A stretch of DNA of 64,000 nt from Crocodylus rhombifer (taxonomy: Eukaryota > Chordata > Crocodylia > Crocodylidae), in contig JAVSML010001011.1 of the NCBI GenBank assembly GCA_038503035.1, positions 62,001 through 126,000 of the forward strand, read 5' to 3'. This document shows positions 14,601 to 29,600 of this stretch, piece after piece. Positions within the stretch are counted from its first letter, which is position 1, and each line of letters opens with the position of its first letter. Both the position numbers and the translations under genes were made by a program. The notes below the pieces were generated by a model. That model was not told where the DNA came from, ran no database searches, and saw nothing but the letters and a program-made list of their open reading frames with translations.

Positions 14601-17600
14601 TTGAACAGCAAGCAGCGAGGGGGGCGGGTAGGGCAGGGGGAAGCCAGCCAGACCTTGCTGTGCCTAAGTCTCTGCCGGAGTGCCAGCCAGGGAGCAGAGG
14701 GGAGGGGTCAGCTCTGCTGTGGAACAGAAAGCCTGCCCAGCCCGGAGCATGCCAGAATGCTGGAGGTGTCTGGTTCATCTTAAACCAACAAGGGATTTGG
14801 GGAAGACAATCTATAAGCCAGTTTGAGCCAAGTCAGTCAAGTCTGATACTACATTCAACCAGGTTTCTCTCAAACCGGTTTCAGCCATTTCCAAACCAGT
14901 TTGTGTGCACTGAACATCTGTTCTGTTACAAATTTAAACCAGTTTCTGATCACTTAAAACTGGTTTATGTGTAATGTCTGTCCCTAGCCCTTAAGTCTCA
15001 CTGATTTGCAATGAAGCTTACATACTTAAGAGCCCCCACTACTTTTGAAAATTCAACTCAGGAGTGTAAGGCATGAGGAACTTAAAAAAAAATTCTACCA
15101 TGGATCAGTATTAAATCAGAAATAGCTTAATCTGAGAGGAAATGAAGTGGGAAAGACATCCCTGGCTTGGGCAGTCTTCCCCATGCTGTATGTTGATACA
15201 GGGATGCCTTCTAGCCCCAACTCAGAAAAATAATTCTAAAGAGTGGTTTCCTTCCAGGTTTTAGTTGAAATACTCCCAATGGTTTTTTGTGTTAGTTTTT
15301 ATACCATCTGCACATTACTTAGCACTTTCTGGATGCTCAAAAATGATAGCCAAGGCTATCTTGTACTCTAGCCTATCAGCAGCTCTTCCCAGCACCTTTA
15401 CTTCATTATTGACATAGTAGATTTCATGCAAAGGTCCTGCCATATTAACTCACATACAAAGCATGCACCTTATTTTTGGAAAGCAGAATCTATAAAAATA
15501 CACTTGTGGCTCTGCAAGTCATCTTTCATGACATCACCGTAGTGCTACATATCCCCCATATCCTTATTATCCTTCTTGTTTGAGAGTGACTGTGAAAAAA
15601 TTAACATTGGACTGAACACCCACCTGCCCCCCCTCCCCTGCTCTTCCTAGAAGGGAGACAGAAGTTGACAACCATCTTGTAGCAGAGTGTCCTTATCTTT
15701 CTATGCCTTCATGCAGAGAAGTTCTGGTGAAGAAAATGAGTTTCCCTACTTCAGACATGCACCCCAATTCTGGAAGACTGTTCCTTTTAGAAAAGAAGTG
15801 CATGTAGTATGCAACTAAATATGGTATTCTGATTGCACATTTCTACCCATTTCTTATTTCCCCAGAATCATTACACCATCCTTAACTTTAAAGAAACTTT
15901 TGTCCTGGTCTTAAATACATGAAGAGGCATATGTTCAAGAGAAAATACTGAGGTCCGTGCAAGAGAAATAATTCAAGAACAAAACAAAACCAAAACAAAA
16001 TCCTAAGACTGCTCTATCCTCTTGTGAAACAAGGATGGAAATAAACATGGTCTAAGAACTCATGCTAGTTTACCTGTCAATCATTTCCTGAGGTCCCTGG
16101 TCCATTCCCATTCCTTCTCTCTCTAGCATCACAGCATCCAGAAAAGCATCTTCCCAGAACTGCATCTGGTCCCACAGAGTTGAGCGCTCTTTACCTGGAC
16201 AATATCAAGTTGAAGAATTCTAAGCTTGCACTGTAAGCAGACACTACAGGATCAGCTCCTTTCTCCCCAGTCTGAAGATGACCCAGGCCAGCACACACAT
16301 GAAAATAATCTCACAGCAAAAAATTACTAACAAGATCACAAGAGGGAGAAAAAGAGGGAGAGGGAAAGGAAGAACACTCTCCTACCCTACTTCATGACAC
16401 ATTCACTGCATCTTCCCCAAACCTCAGATTAAGACCTGCCCCAAAAACGTCCACTGAGTGTATGTCTTCCTCCTATCATTAAGTGCCCAAAAGGGGATCA
16501 TGCATCACACACAGAAAAGAACAGATGATGCACACAGCCTATTAAGCAGCAATACTGCAGCAGACACAGAGAGGCACCAAGAAGAAATTTTTACTCAGAG
16601 AGAAGGTTTCCATTGCAGCATCCTCTAATTGATCCCAGACAGATCCTTTATCCCTTCCTGCACAATTCCAAGCAGGCAGGAACATGGCAGCAAAGACAGA
16701 GGAAGAACAAAAAATAGGTGAAGAGAAAGAGCTGTTGTTTAATGTGAATTTACTATTAATCAAGTCAAAGACAGACATGTTTGTTATCCCAGGACACATT
16801 CAGCAAAAAAAAATGGGTCTTCAAGTCTAGTCGCTGTCCATTCAGTGTTTCAGGCAAAACTATCTGCAGGAAACATCAATACATTTTAGCTCTCAGCTAT
16901 TATCCATCTAAGCAATTTCGCTTCTCAGGACTGCAGCATCAATTCAGATTCAGGGCCAACATGGGACTTGGATACAATTTATTTTATGCAAACTGTAATC
17001 TCTCACTAATCCTCCCTTACTCATTTTTCTTTGGACAATCCTCCACTTCTTCTTGAACCACCCACACGTTGCCCTCCAGTCTGAATTTTGAATTCTCCAG
17101 TCTGGAAAGCAATGCTCCCTGACGAATAAAATCTATGGGAACCATGTATTAGAATGAACAAGCCCAAGCCTGTGCAACTCCTCCAAATATCAGTTTCACA
17201 GCTCCCAGAATATTAACTTACCCAGAAGCCCTTCATAGAGATAAACCCGCTGGCTTGCACCCTCTGGAGCTCTGCCTGGCATGCTGCCCCTTTTGTCCTT
17301 CAGATTCGGCTTTAAACTCTGAGATTTACCCTGAAGAATTGGAAGAGAGAGACAATTTAGCAGTCAGGCACAACTGCCCCTTATAGTATAATCCATCACA
17401 AAACATTTTGGACTTGTAAACCTTCTTTCAGATGGACTCTTTCCTATTACAATGCTCTTACCTCTTTGGGATTCATTGGCAATGCAAAGACACTCCAAAT
17501 TCAGTCTTACAACCTACTTTTGTATCGCTACTGAATCATGCAGACATAACAAGGGGCCTACCTAAATCATGGCCAAAGTTCACGATGTGGAAGGCACCTT

Positions 17601-20600
17601 TAAATCTCATGCTTTTTGCTGCACAATCCCTCCCCGCTGCTGAGTGGCCAAGAGGAAATTAATGCCACGGTTTTTGCCTTTGCCAGTCAGTGGTGGGAGC
17701 AGGGGGCATGCAGGGAAAAGAGCAAGATTAAAGGCACTGCTGCACCGTGAACTTCCACTGCAATTTAGGTAGGTCCTAAACAGTTCTTTGCACACTCCAA
17801 AGTAGCAGCTCCTTTTCCCCTTTTAAAGCAACTTAAAAATGTATGTTTATCCCAGGTTGTCCCAAATGAAACAAGCATCAGTAAAGGCTTTCACGTCAAC
17901 ATAAACAATATTGTATGAAGGAAGAAAAAGAGGTTTGCCAGTGCTAGGAGAAGGAGAAGCAAGAAGGGAAGTATAGAATGACCAGCTTAATAAGAAGCTA
18001 GTGCAAATCCATGAAGCATTTTAAAACACAAATAAGTTCCATGAAACCAAATAAATAAGCACTGACAGTCACCTGAGCATGACTATGCTATAGCCAAAAT
18101 GCTCCGCAGATGTAAAAAGACACTCAGCGGCTTCATGCACACAAAGTCTGTACAACTGGGACTCAGAGAGATAATAACAGAGAGAGTCAAGACAAAAAGA
18201 GATAATATGTGGGCAAGGACTGATAAGATATGTATTAATACAATGATATATGTGGACAATAAGGAGATGTACAGGCCCAAAATGTACAAAAAGGTGAAAA
18301 TAATCAAGAATAATGCCAAGATTAGAGACACACAAGGCAGATGACAGCTGACAGAGAAAGAGTTGAGAATGATCCGCTAGTTGGCAGAAGCACTTCTATG
18401 AACATTTAGCTAAAGCAAGTGGAGATGAAGACTCAAATTTATTTGTTCAAGACCAGTAGAGCACTATTAGGAAATCTTTCTTCATGCTCATCCATAATAC
18501 TGCAAAATTTAATTAAAACAAAATCTTGAAATAATACTCAATAAAAATTGTTCCCTAAAATGCCTGTAAATCAATTTAAAAAAATATTTTTTCATAGATT
18601 TTTCAATGTATTTTGTGTATTGGATAGGATTTTACAGAGTCAGTTTCTCTTGTTACTTCTCTACAACCAACCAGGAAAAAAAAAAAAAAGGATTTATCAC
18701 ATACACATCTGGCAAGATACAGTCTCTGCAAAGAGTAGGGGTGCATGGATAAAGACTTTTGAGGCTGATACCAATATTCAATTTTTAAGGAGGCATATCA
18801 GTCCATACCAATCTGATTTCCAATACAGCATGGAGAGCTGCCTCCAGCTGTTTTAAGTCCGTTGTGGTGGAAGGGGAGGGGGCAGGGGCATGGGCAGGTG
18901 CTGCCCAGCTGGGACAGGTCGGGTGCAGGACAGAGGCACGGCTCATGGTGGGGAGCAGGTGCAGCTTCCACTACTGTCTGCACCCCAGGAGGGAAGGGGG
19001 GGTGTAGCCCCCGAATCTGCACTAGGAGAGCAGGTGGGCTGCAGCTGAGAGCTGGAGTTAGGCTCTTTTTGCTGAGGGCTGGGCTAGAGCAGGGGGCTAT
19101 GGAGGGGGCTGCAGCCACCCCAAATTTTGCCATAGTTCCGTTCCAATGCCGCCACCGTGCTCCCGGCACAGCCCCGGCTCTTAGTGGCTGAACTGCTGCC
19201 TCCCCCCATGCACTGGGAAGAGCAGGGGTTGTGCTGGATGCATGGTGGCACTGCAAGGGAGCCGCATCCCCCCTCCCCCCACAAACGATCCATGCCTCTG
19301 TCGTGCGTGGGGGTTGAGTCAGGAAGAACTGGGGCTGCACCAGGCGCGTGGCAGCAGCACAGAGCTACAGTGAAATTTGGGGTGGCTGCAGCCCCCTCCA
19401 TAGCCCAGCTCCAGCAAGAAGAACTCAGTTACAGCCCACAGCTGCAGCCTGCCCACTCGCCCCACACAGATTCAAGGGGGCACATGCCCTTCCCCCCACC
19501 CACCTGGGGTGTAAGCAGTGGCAGTAGCCGCACCTCTGTCCCACGCCCCACCCCACCCCAGCTGGGCAGTGCCTACCCCTGCCCCCTCCCTCACTGCAGG
19601 AGGGAGTGATCTGCAACCCCCATGCCCCTTCCCCCAAAACCAGACTCACCAGCTGGAGGCAGCTCTCCATGCTTCCAGGCTTAAAAAGTGACTATTATCT
19701 GAATACAAACAATATTTACCCTGTTAGCTAGGTCTGACTGTAGGATACACATAATACTTGATGCCCTCTTATCTCTACAGAAATTATATAGTAATTTTCA
19801 CACACTGTTTGAGAAATAGCTGAATATTATCACCATTTTACATACTGGGAAAACAGAAGGGATCAGCCTGTCCCAAAAATCACAGAACAAGGAAATTTAC
19901 AGAAACAGAATTAGAATCCAAGTGTCTTGAGGTCAGGTCCATTAGATTGTGCCTTCTTTACATATTTATCTTGGAAAATCTCCCAAGTCCATTTTTCCTG
20001 TCTTTTATTTTTAATAATGTTAAAGCACCCAGATTTGAGATGTGCTGTCTGCCTGAGTAGTCCCAGAAAGAGCACAGTCAGATTATACCATAAAATAGCC
20101 TGGTTGTCCACCACCAATTATAGATCTTTCTAACAGGACTATTTTCCAAACGTTTCCTTCTTCCTGACTGGTTTTGGCTTATGTTTCCTTACTTGCCTTA
20201 AGATGCATTTGTTGAAGATGATCATCCTATCACTTATCTATGTTATTAACTCCCCTTGGTCTCCTTATATTAAGTTTCTACCCCCACAGCTGTTCTCTAT
20301 GTCTACCTATTTAACACTATCAGCAAAATTTCATTAAGGTGTTTTGTCCCAAGTTGCTTTCCACTTGGTTAATAAAGACATTGAGTCAAAATGAATCTAA
20401 AATCGGACCCCTTTGGTACCTAGTAAGACACTTGTACCCCACTAACAATATTGTCAGTTATGACTCTGAACTTTTAAAACAAAAACCACATTATAATATG
20501 AACAAATCTGATGATTACATATAATTCCTAATAAATAATTCTAGAATTTTTGCACTGTAATGACGGACTGTAAGAAAGAGGGACCAGAGATCCCATTGGA

Positions 20601-23600
20601 ACAAGCAACAAAGGAAAAAATGTTCAAAATTGGAGAGAGGACTAATTGAACTAGAGAGAAGAATTTTAGTCAATTGATATAGATCATGTTAATATCTGCA
20701 CCAAGAAAAAGACCTGTTTACATTACTGGATGCAGTTATTCCCAAAGTGCATATATTTTAATAACCAAAAAATATTGTGATTGTTCATTTCAATTTCAAT
20801 ACAGTGTTCAGATCTGCCCACTGGAAAAGGGTATTTAAATAAAAAACATAGTGATGCCTCAGTTATTACTGGAACAATGTTTTTAAAAGCAATGGAACAG
20901 CTGCTAAACACAGAGATAGGTCACCATATGGCCACATTCAGCAGCTGCTTCAACAATAAGGTATCAAGTCCTTTTTGCTATGTAATGCCACTTACTCCCA
21001 TCAGGGACAATATACATACAAAGGGGAGATTATATGTTAGCTTGGTTGAGAGTCATACTGCCAGCGGGGAAAAGATCATTAATGCTCATTATATGAAAGT
21101 GAGAGGAGTGGCTACACGCATGTTGCACAACATGCAGTTCCTTGAGATGTTCAGCGAACTGCATAAAACTTGTACCTGCAGTATCAACTGCTACACAATT
21201 CTTAGTCCCGATTAACCCTGTGATATGAAACAGAATCCCTAATACCACCTTTCTGGCCACATGCCTGCATACACACGCACACCAACTCATTTATAGGATC
21301 TCTCTAGAAGACAATCCAGCACATCCTTACAAAGATGGAGCTAGTAGCAGAATTTGTCTCAATTTCACTGTCTGACACTGTTCCCCGTGATCCTGTTAGG
21401 TTTCCACCGTTTTCCCCACCGAGACCATCGCCAGTATTGCTGCTCAAGTCACTGTCTGCTCCTAATGTCTCTCCAGAACTGTTACTAACCTGCAGAGAAA
21501 AAAAAAGAATTTAGACTGGCTTTCCCTGATTTCCATTAGCAAGAGATGTTGTAGAAAGAAAAAGGTGTCAAGAACATCACCCTAAACCTGGTTATGTCTC
21601 CAAGGTCCCATCATCTTCCCAACAGCAGCACAGCGCAAGGCCATATCTGTTCTGTCTTACCGCGACATAAACCCTCCCATGACATCCGACATGACAGAAA
21701 GAGGTAATGTCAACAAGTAAAATAAATTTAAAAACCTTTTGGTCAACAAAATCTTAAGTGTATGCTATCCCTGTCCCGAAAGACCTCACTGCCTTGCAGA
21801 TCAGGAACCAGGCCAAGAGAGTTAGGGATGTAGACTCTAAACATCTCACCTCAAAGCTTTTCAGAAAAAGGAAGTTAGAAAGTTCTCTCTAGTGTGGGGG
21901 CCAGGCTATAAGTGTCAGACAGATGTAGTTAAGGAAAGGCTCAATCCCTTTCACCAAGTACATTCCTTGCCATTTTTATCTTAAGGAAAAAGAAATCTAT
22001 CCATATTTTGGCCCTCATTTAAATTACCAGCAAATGTATACATATATAAACAGCTGCAGGTGTACCACAGAAAATATAGCTCTAGAATGAAACTTTAGAT
22101 AAAGTTTTCATAACATGTCCCACAAATGGAATATAGATACTTATCAACACACAACAATAAAGAGCAATACATATGGACCTAACACCCACCCAGAGAAAGA
22201 GCATGCCTGCCCACCTACCTCCTACCCTTCCCCTGTAAAGCTCAGAAGGCAGGCTTTATAGACAAATGTATCCTGGCAATGCAGCTACACCATATAGAAT
22301 GTACACATAACAAAGGGCACTTGTACCTCAAGTAATTGAGTCTGCCCTGACATGTTCTAGTTAAAACGCATCAAAGGAAGTGTCCAGCACATATACAGGC
22401 ACCCTAGGATATGTGTGAGAGAGAGAGAGTGTGTGCGCACACGCATGCATATATACTTGAGGTGTATGCCCTTTATGTGTGCATTCTATATGTTGTAGCC
22501 ATTTTGCCAGGGACATAGGAAACACTGCAGGCATTTTAATTAGAATGGCTCCTGAGAGTCACTCTAATTAAAGTGCACCCCCACCCCAAAGCACATGTAC
22601 AAATGCCCCTAGATTCCCCTTAGGCCTCTCTTACCACTGTGCTAACTTCAGAATCCTGGCTCGTACTTCGTACCATCACAGCAGGACTAGCACTGGCAAC
22701 AGAGTCCAAATCACTCTTCTGCAAACAAATACAAGAGAGACGGGAGATGAAAAAAATTTCCAACTGAGATATTTCCCTTTCTATATATATATCCCAGTCT
22801 ATAACTGACAATACATTACTGCTTTTTTGGGGGTGCTCCTTCAGGGAAACTTAAAACCACAAGCTTCATTTTGTCTTTGTGGCTGCATAGAGCCAGTCAC
22901 AAGGGCACACTGTCCCCAACGTGTCAGAAAGGACAGGATCTTCCCAAATTAAGTCCACAGAGCCATATGATGAAGGAGGTGGGGAACAAAGAATGATCCT
23001 TCTAGCAATGAACAAAAGTGTTCTCTCACCAAAAGAGAGTCTTTGAGGCATTCTCCAAATTTCCAGAAAGCCCCCAGAAGTAAAGAATATCTCAAGTTGT
23101 TGTTTACCTCGTCGTATGAGTAGCGAAAGCATAGAGGCACTGACCTGAGAGCCTGATGTCAGACTGAGGCCACTGTCAGCACTGATTTGGGATTTTTTCT
23201 CATCTGTCTCTCCCAAGTCAAATAAGTGTTTTGCGCCTTCAGGCCCTGGGCAGAAGGATAAGGTAATTTGTTACTGTACTGGAGGAGGTGGGAGTGGAAA
23301 TCAATGTGATAGAAGGCAGGTGCTAAACTGTGAGCAGAATCAGTACCAAGAGAAAGAAGACTTCTTGTTCTCATGTTCCCTGGTACTGTCAACAAGCTCA
23401 GTAGGTCACATCTGCCATCCTTCCAAAACTACTTTGGATCTCATAATATGTCAAGGGAGCAGCCCAACAATCTAATTATTAAGAGTTAAGAGCACCTCTC
23501 AGTGAGAGCTCAGTTATCAATTCACAAAAAGATAAAAAGAGGACAGACAGGTGTCAAAGAGATTCCAGTTACAAGGCATGCAGAACAGTCACCACTCAAC

Positions 23601-26600
23601 TCTGGGAAGCCACTTCCTTTGTTCTTGGTAAAATAAAGAGCATCTAATTCTTATTAATAAAGTTGGTGTTTGTTTTTGCACAGCTAATTGCTTAACTTGG
23701 GTTAAATGTGCTAAGCTGCCCACAACATTATCCAGGCAGTTTTTTTGTAAAAGCAACACACAGTATGAACAGGCAAACAGAGTGGTAATTAGTGCCATGC
23801 AAGTAAAAGTTGCAAGAAAGATGCTGGGGGGGGGGGGGCGGGGAGAGGGAGGGGAAACAGTATTGTGCATCACTTCAATGTACACACCAGTTACATAGTT
23901 TATGGCTCTCCAGAGTTTGCAATCACAAGTTAGTACTGAGGGTAGGATTCAGCAGGTCTCAAATCATGCATTCACTAACCCAAGTTCACCCAAAAACAAA
24001 AAGGGAAGAAAAAATGAGATCAAGCCTTTTGTTAAGGTCCCCATGCAGTACTGTAGTCATGTTATCTACCCTCCTCTGATGGGATGATAAAAGGAATGAG
24101 AATGAAGAAGAGAGAAAGAGAGAGAGAGAACCTAAGAAAGGATTTGGAAAGCATTTCGCAATGGAAGTAGGGAGAAGGAGAATATGCTAGAGACTGTACG
24201 AAGGGTGGGGGGTCACCACTAAGCTCAGAAGGGAGAAGAGACTGAACACGACACTTCTGCCATATCCATATCTGCCAACTGTTTGGTAACAGAGACACAT
24301 GACCAGCAGCTGGAGGATTTGTATACTACACCCATTATCTGTACAGATACAATGTCCAATAACTCTATACAAACAATACAGCAATACCTTATACACCACT
24401 AAAGATATTAAACTAGGAATTGACATGTTTATATGGTTCATAATAGCTACTACTAAATGGTACCAGCATTAGTGCAACAGAATAGAAGAGATGCATATAA
24501 AAGGCTTGTTGGCATGAATTTAGGATGGCATACCACAGGGGAGTAGCAAAGCCATGAATGAGCTGTGCAAGTCGTCCCAAAGGCTGTATATACCTGAATG
24601 TTCTAGTTTCCTATCATATCAAACATACTCTGTGCATCATATATTTTACAGAGAAAATATTTCAGAAATATTGTTATGTAGGAGTTGAAAAAAACAAAAC
24701 AAAAGTACAATTTTTTACTTTTTGTAAACTGTCTGTATATAATGCCACAAGTCTTAGTTACTACAACTCAAATCATCCAGAACTCACAAAAAGGAAAATA
24801 TAACCAATTTCCAAACCACATTTCCTAAAATTGGCTTTCTAAACATAATTTGGGACCATCTAGGGGCTAGGGGAAAGGGTACATGAAAGAAATCTATTTT
24901 CAGCGCTTCAAAAGGCACTATTTCTTGCTCTGACTACTAATGAGATATGTATTATTGTGTTAGGGGTACATCTTTAGTCATGGGGTCTTTTTTTGAAGGG
25001 AAAAAATTAGAAAGAAAACTTTTTTAGCAAATTTGTTTCTAACTTGTACTAAATGAGTCTGTTCACAGACAGACATATTAAAAATATTCCTGAGGGTAAT
25101 GTATGGGGACAGGATGGGTGATGGAGTGAAAAGGTGCATGTTAAAAGCAATTTATCAAACTGTGATCACCACCACATGTATGCATTTTTTTTTTAAATTT
25201 TATATAGACATTTCTATGTACATCTCTGTGTGCACAGGAAGGTGCGTCATTAAAACTGATCAGAATGTGATCAATCCTCACCCAAGTCTTTGGCTGTTAG
25301 TTCTTTCCCCTACCTTCTGTCAGTGTGTCCATTTGTTCTGTCCTTGTTTTTAAGCATGTATGCTCTGCAAGGCAGGAACTGTGCCGTCTCTTATGTTTGG
25401 ACAGCATCTAGCACACTGTGGGTACTATTTGAAATCAGTCACACACAGATATATGTAACCATACAGTAGTTATTCCATACATACTCTACAAAGCTTTATA
25501 GTATGAGTGCAAGTAGTCCACATATCAATGCCAGTGATGCTATAACAGGTAAATATAAAAATCAGGCTCTTTGCAAACTCTACAAATGGTCCCCAGCCAT
25601 CTAATTCACCCCATACCCTTAACATGATACACAAATTAACCTCATAAGAATCGCCCCATTTTTTTTAGCTAGCACCATTATGAAATACAATTCTTCATGT
25701 ATCCCCAATTCCTCTCTCCTTCAAAAGAGATTTCTTGCTGCAGTTAAATAGGGATTACAAATCACTCATTGGTAGTTAATACCTAAACACATAAATCTGC
25801 CATTCCTGGGGAATCTGAAGGAGCAAAGAACTCCATCTCACCATGATTCAGAAACAAGCTACTTATTAACATCATCATTTTGCTGGCTAAAATAGCCTGT
25901 GTGCCTCATAAGAAGGGGAGACAGATTATCAGGGTAAAATCCAAATACCAGTGAAGTGACGAGGAGGTAGGACTTGCTGACCCCCTTCTCCACACAGAAG
26001 TTCAGGAAAAAGGAGACAGTTTGCATTTGAACACTTGAGTTCTCTAGGGCCAATCTACTCAGCATCCCCTAGAGGGGCAGGGTTTCACCTCAATTACAAA
26101 CTCTCTGGTTGTGTGGGCATAAGAACTTGTCCATAGATGGAGGCTCACCCCAGGCTCAGGGAGTTGGCAGTTATGGGGAGGCTGGGGGAGTCAGTTTCTG
26201 GGTTTCATCATTTCCTTACTCTGTTTTTCCAAAGCTTTTTGCTTTTTCACTTCCTGGTGCTTGTTCCACAATTCTACCCAAGATGCATTGCAAGCAGGAA
26301 AGAAAGAAAGAGAGTCAAAGGCTGGTCAGATAGGCGAAAATGGAAAAAACAAAAAGTAAAAGAGATACCCACCCCTGCACCTCCAAACAAACAGAATTAA
26401 TGACCATTAGTGAGTGAAAGGTTAAATTAACACCATTCCGCAAGAAATCAATGTTAGGAGTAGAGAGCTGCATCATCTCCTGCTAACAGGATGTCAAAAA
26501 TTAGGAATGACCACAACAATGAACTGGTTGAGCAAAAATAGGTTTTAGAAGCACACCCACCCAATACAATCCATCTACTTTTGTGGGAAGGACTGATTTC

Positions 26601-29600
26601 AGGACAGGTGGTTTGGTATTTTCTCCCCAAAATTTAGATGATCACAAAACCCAATATATTATTTACCCACATAACACACACACTCTTCCCCCAAAAATAA
26701 GCTCTCCAAAATTGAGGTGCATGTCTTGAGTGGGAAAGCCGATTTTCTTTGCCAGAACAGGAACATAGAGGAACAGAAGCATGAAGACACTGTGCTTCAA
26801 AATGGCTGCCCAGTTCTTAGTCCTTATCAGTAAGCAGGAAAGACACAATTTAGTATTAACCCTTTCACTGATGCCTCAAATTGGAAGCAGTTTTTAGCTA
26901 AGCAGACCGACACCCCACCCCTCCCCCCCGCAGAGAGAAGTGGGTAACCAATCTGAAGCACAGTATCTTCACGAAAAAGCCAGCTCTAACCCACAACTGG
27001 AAAAAAATTCTGCATTCTGCCTTTCAAAAAAGGTACATGTGTTATGTGGGGTGTGAGATATTCAAGAAAATATGACATTAGTGGAACTGTTTTCACATAG
27101 TCTGAATAATTGTCCAAGAAATGCACAAAAGGAGCAGCATTCCTCAGAAAACTGAGATTTCATTTTAAACTTCTTATATTAAAATCCTTGGTTAATACTA
27201 ACATCATAAAAAAAAACCCTGTAAAATAAACAGGAGGATTCTATCAAATCAGAATTCACTCAAGTGCTGGGCTCTAGATGCAGGAAACTGAATTTCTTAA
27301 CTCCTCCAAGTTGCTCCGTGTCAGGATATAGAAAATGGAAAATGGAAGAAAAGTAAAAAATTAAGATTCTAGTCATGCCAAATGCCATCCTCCAAGACCT
27401 GACTATGTCATAGCTCTTCTTCCCTGTTGGAGTCAGAGTATTCCAGGGAAAGTGCACAATGCAGAGGGCTAGCAGGGGTTTTTGGAGTCTATGCACACAC
27501 TCTCCCTTTCACTAACCCTGGGATGAGGTAGAAAATGCAAGTACCACCCACGTCCACCAAGATTCTGCAGCTTTCTAAGATGTGTTCATTTTATGCTTGG
27601 AAACTTCAAATCACTCCAGGTGCTGGCCTGGTGATCCAGTGGAAGCATGACAAGTTGGCATGCTGGAGGCTCTAGTCTGAATACTGAGTTTCATGCTTGC
27701 TCTCTCAACAGGGTGATGAAGGGTGGGAATACTACAGAAGCAGAATACTCAGTTCTCAGAAAAGCAGAGAAAGGAGACAGGTGCATAACACTGTACTGTT
27801 CTGGATCAATTCATCCTGGTTAACCAAAGGCACTGATTGAAGTATGGCAAGCAACACCACCCCGACCCTGCAGATGGCAGAAAGGCAGGAAATCATGGGC
27901 TTGAAATCAGGGAAGAAAACAAAGCAGAAGGAAAAAAAAAAAAAGGCTGACCAGGAAGTCTCTAAGACTACAGGATGACTCCAAAAGGGCAGTTACAACT
28001 TTGGAGGAGAGTCCATCCTTCTCCCCAACACTTCCTGGCCTCCAAGGTAGACAATAATGGGTAAATTGGGAAGACAGCTGCAAGCCACTAGGTTCTTATT
28101 TCTGCTTATTAGCTACAGCAGCTGTGACTGATGGATGTTCTTCCCTATAGACAAGCAGACAGTACATGAACAAAAGATGCATCTTTTTTTTTTTTTTAAG
28201 AGTTAAACAACATTCTGTAGGCTTGGCTGCAATTTCCTATAGTTGAGCACACACTGCCATGAAGAGGCATAGACAGGCTTTCCCTGTACCATATTCACTA
28301 TATGCCCTATTTAATTCTGCCTTGCATCTTAGAACCCCCTCTAGGTGACAGTTATCATGGGATCAAACAGCTCCATCACAACAGCTCCCTTGTTGATGTG
28401 CCCCCACCGGTTTTTAGAGTAATTACTCTACATTCTCAGTTATATCTTGGTCCAAAGGGACTTTTATAACACCTAGCATAAAAAAATAATGTCAGGATTT
28501 CCTGCAGACTGCTTCTTAACAGAAAAAGGAGAGATCATCTAATAAATCTGATTAGGAATATAAACTACCAGAGGGATGGCATGACATACAAACCTGAACA
28601 GAAGTACAGCAGGTGGCAACAATCAGCAAGGACCTAACACGCTTAGATCACTGATGTCAGGGGTCAAGCTTACCTGGCTCACCTACCTGCTGCCAATGGT
28701 CTCGTCTGCTAAGCCTGCAGGGCCCCAGATGCTGTGGCAGGATTCACACCACTAGCTGCATCCCCAAACTCCTTGGCCTACTAGACCAGAGACCAGACCA
28801 CAGACTGTATCTGGCTCATAGGTCATATACTTGACACTCCAGCCTCAAGTGTTTCCTCTCACAAAACAATTGCAAGGAGTCTCCAAATATAAAATAAGTC
28901 TGGCCCAAAAATAAGTTCTGGGAAAATACTGGAGATTTTTCATCTTAGACTGCTGTACTACTAACTTCAACATCAACATTTAATATTAAAAAGGCTTCTA
29001 CTGGGCCAGAGCTTAGAGCCAAGCTAAGAAATTGTCCAGTGGAAGCCTGGTTTTTACAAAGTAAAAGAAAGCATTTTTTCCTCCCAGTTTGCCCTGTCAT
29101 GTTTAGCAGGACAGTATCAAGAACAGAAACAAAATAATATAGATAGAAACAAAAGAGAGAATACAGTAACATAACTAAGGTGGGGCAAGGAAGCCACTTG
29201 TCCCAGGCACCAACTATGAAGGGGTACCAGGATCTCTAGCTCCTCCCTTCCCAGGAGTCTTTGCCAAGGCATGGGAAGCTTTGCATTGCCTCTACCAGGT
29301 CACAGAAGCAAAGTAGGGAAGTGTCACACCAAATCAGTGTATTGGGGAGAGGTGGGGAAGAGGTGTGAGTAAAGTGAGCAAAATACTGCTCCTCCCAACC
29401 CCAGGGAGCTTTTGCCTGAGCAGGCACAGCTCTGCTCCCAATATGTGTATTAGGAAACCTGTTGCTTGCCAACAGAAACTACCATCTTCCAAATCAGACT
29501 AGAGAATGCTTCTGAGGGTGCTGAGGGAGTTGGTCAGCGTGACTGCAGAGCCACTGGCCATTATCTTTGAAAACTCATGGCTGTTGGGAAGGTCCCGGAC

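Larger units (their letters stand above)
23246..26219 (-). other. MADD intron with simple repeats
   Basis: Contains the G-run at 23826, an AG microsatellite near 24104-24130 and a MIR/LINE-tail-like stretch near 25345-25435. No gene is seen. Confidence 0.6.

Noticed and set aside
18798..19670. Several 80-180 codon open frames on both strands
   Set aside because: They arise from one GC-rich palindrome; the same Gly/Pro/Ala/Ser-rich peptides appear mirrored, with no domain and no splice context.
22866..23216. 116-codon minus frame as a gene
   Set aside because: Only the part from 23145 up is real (a MADD exon entered from upstream); the rest is read-through into the intron past a good donor.
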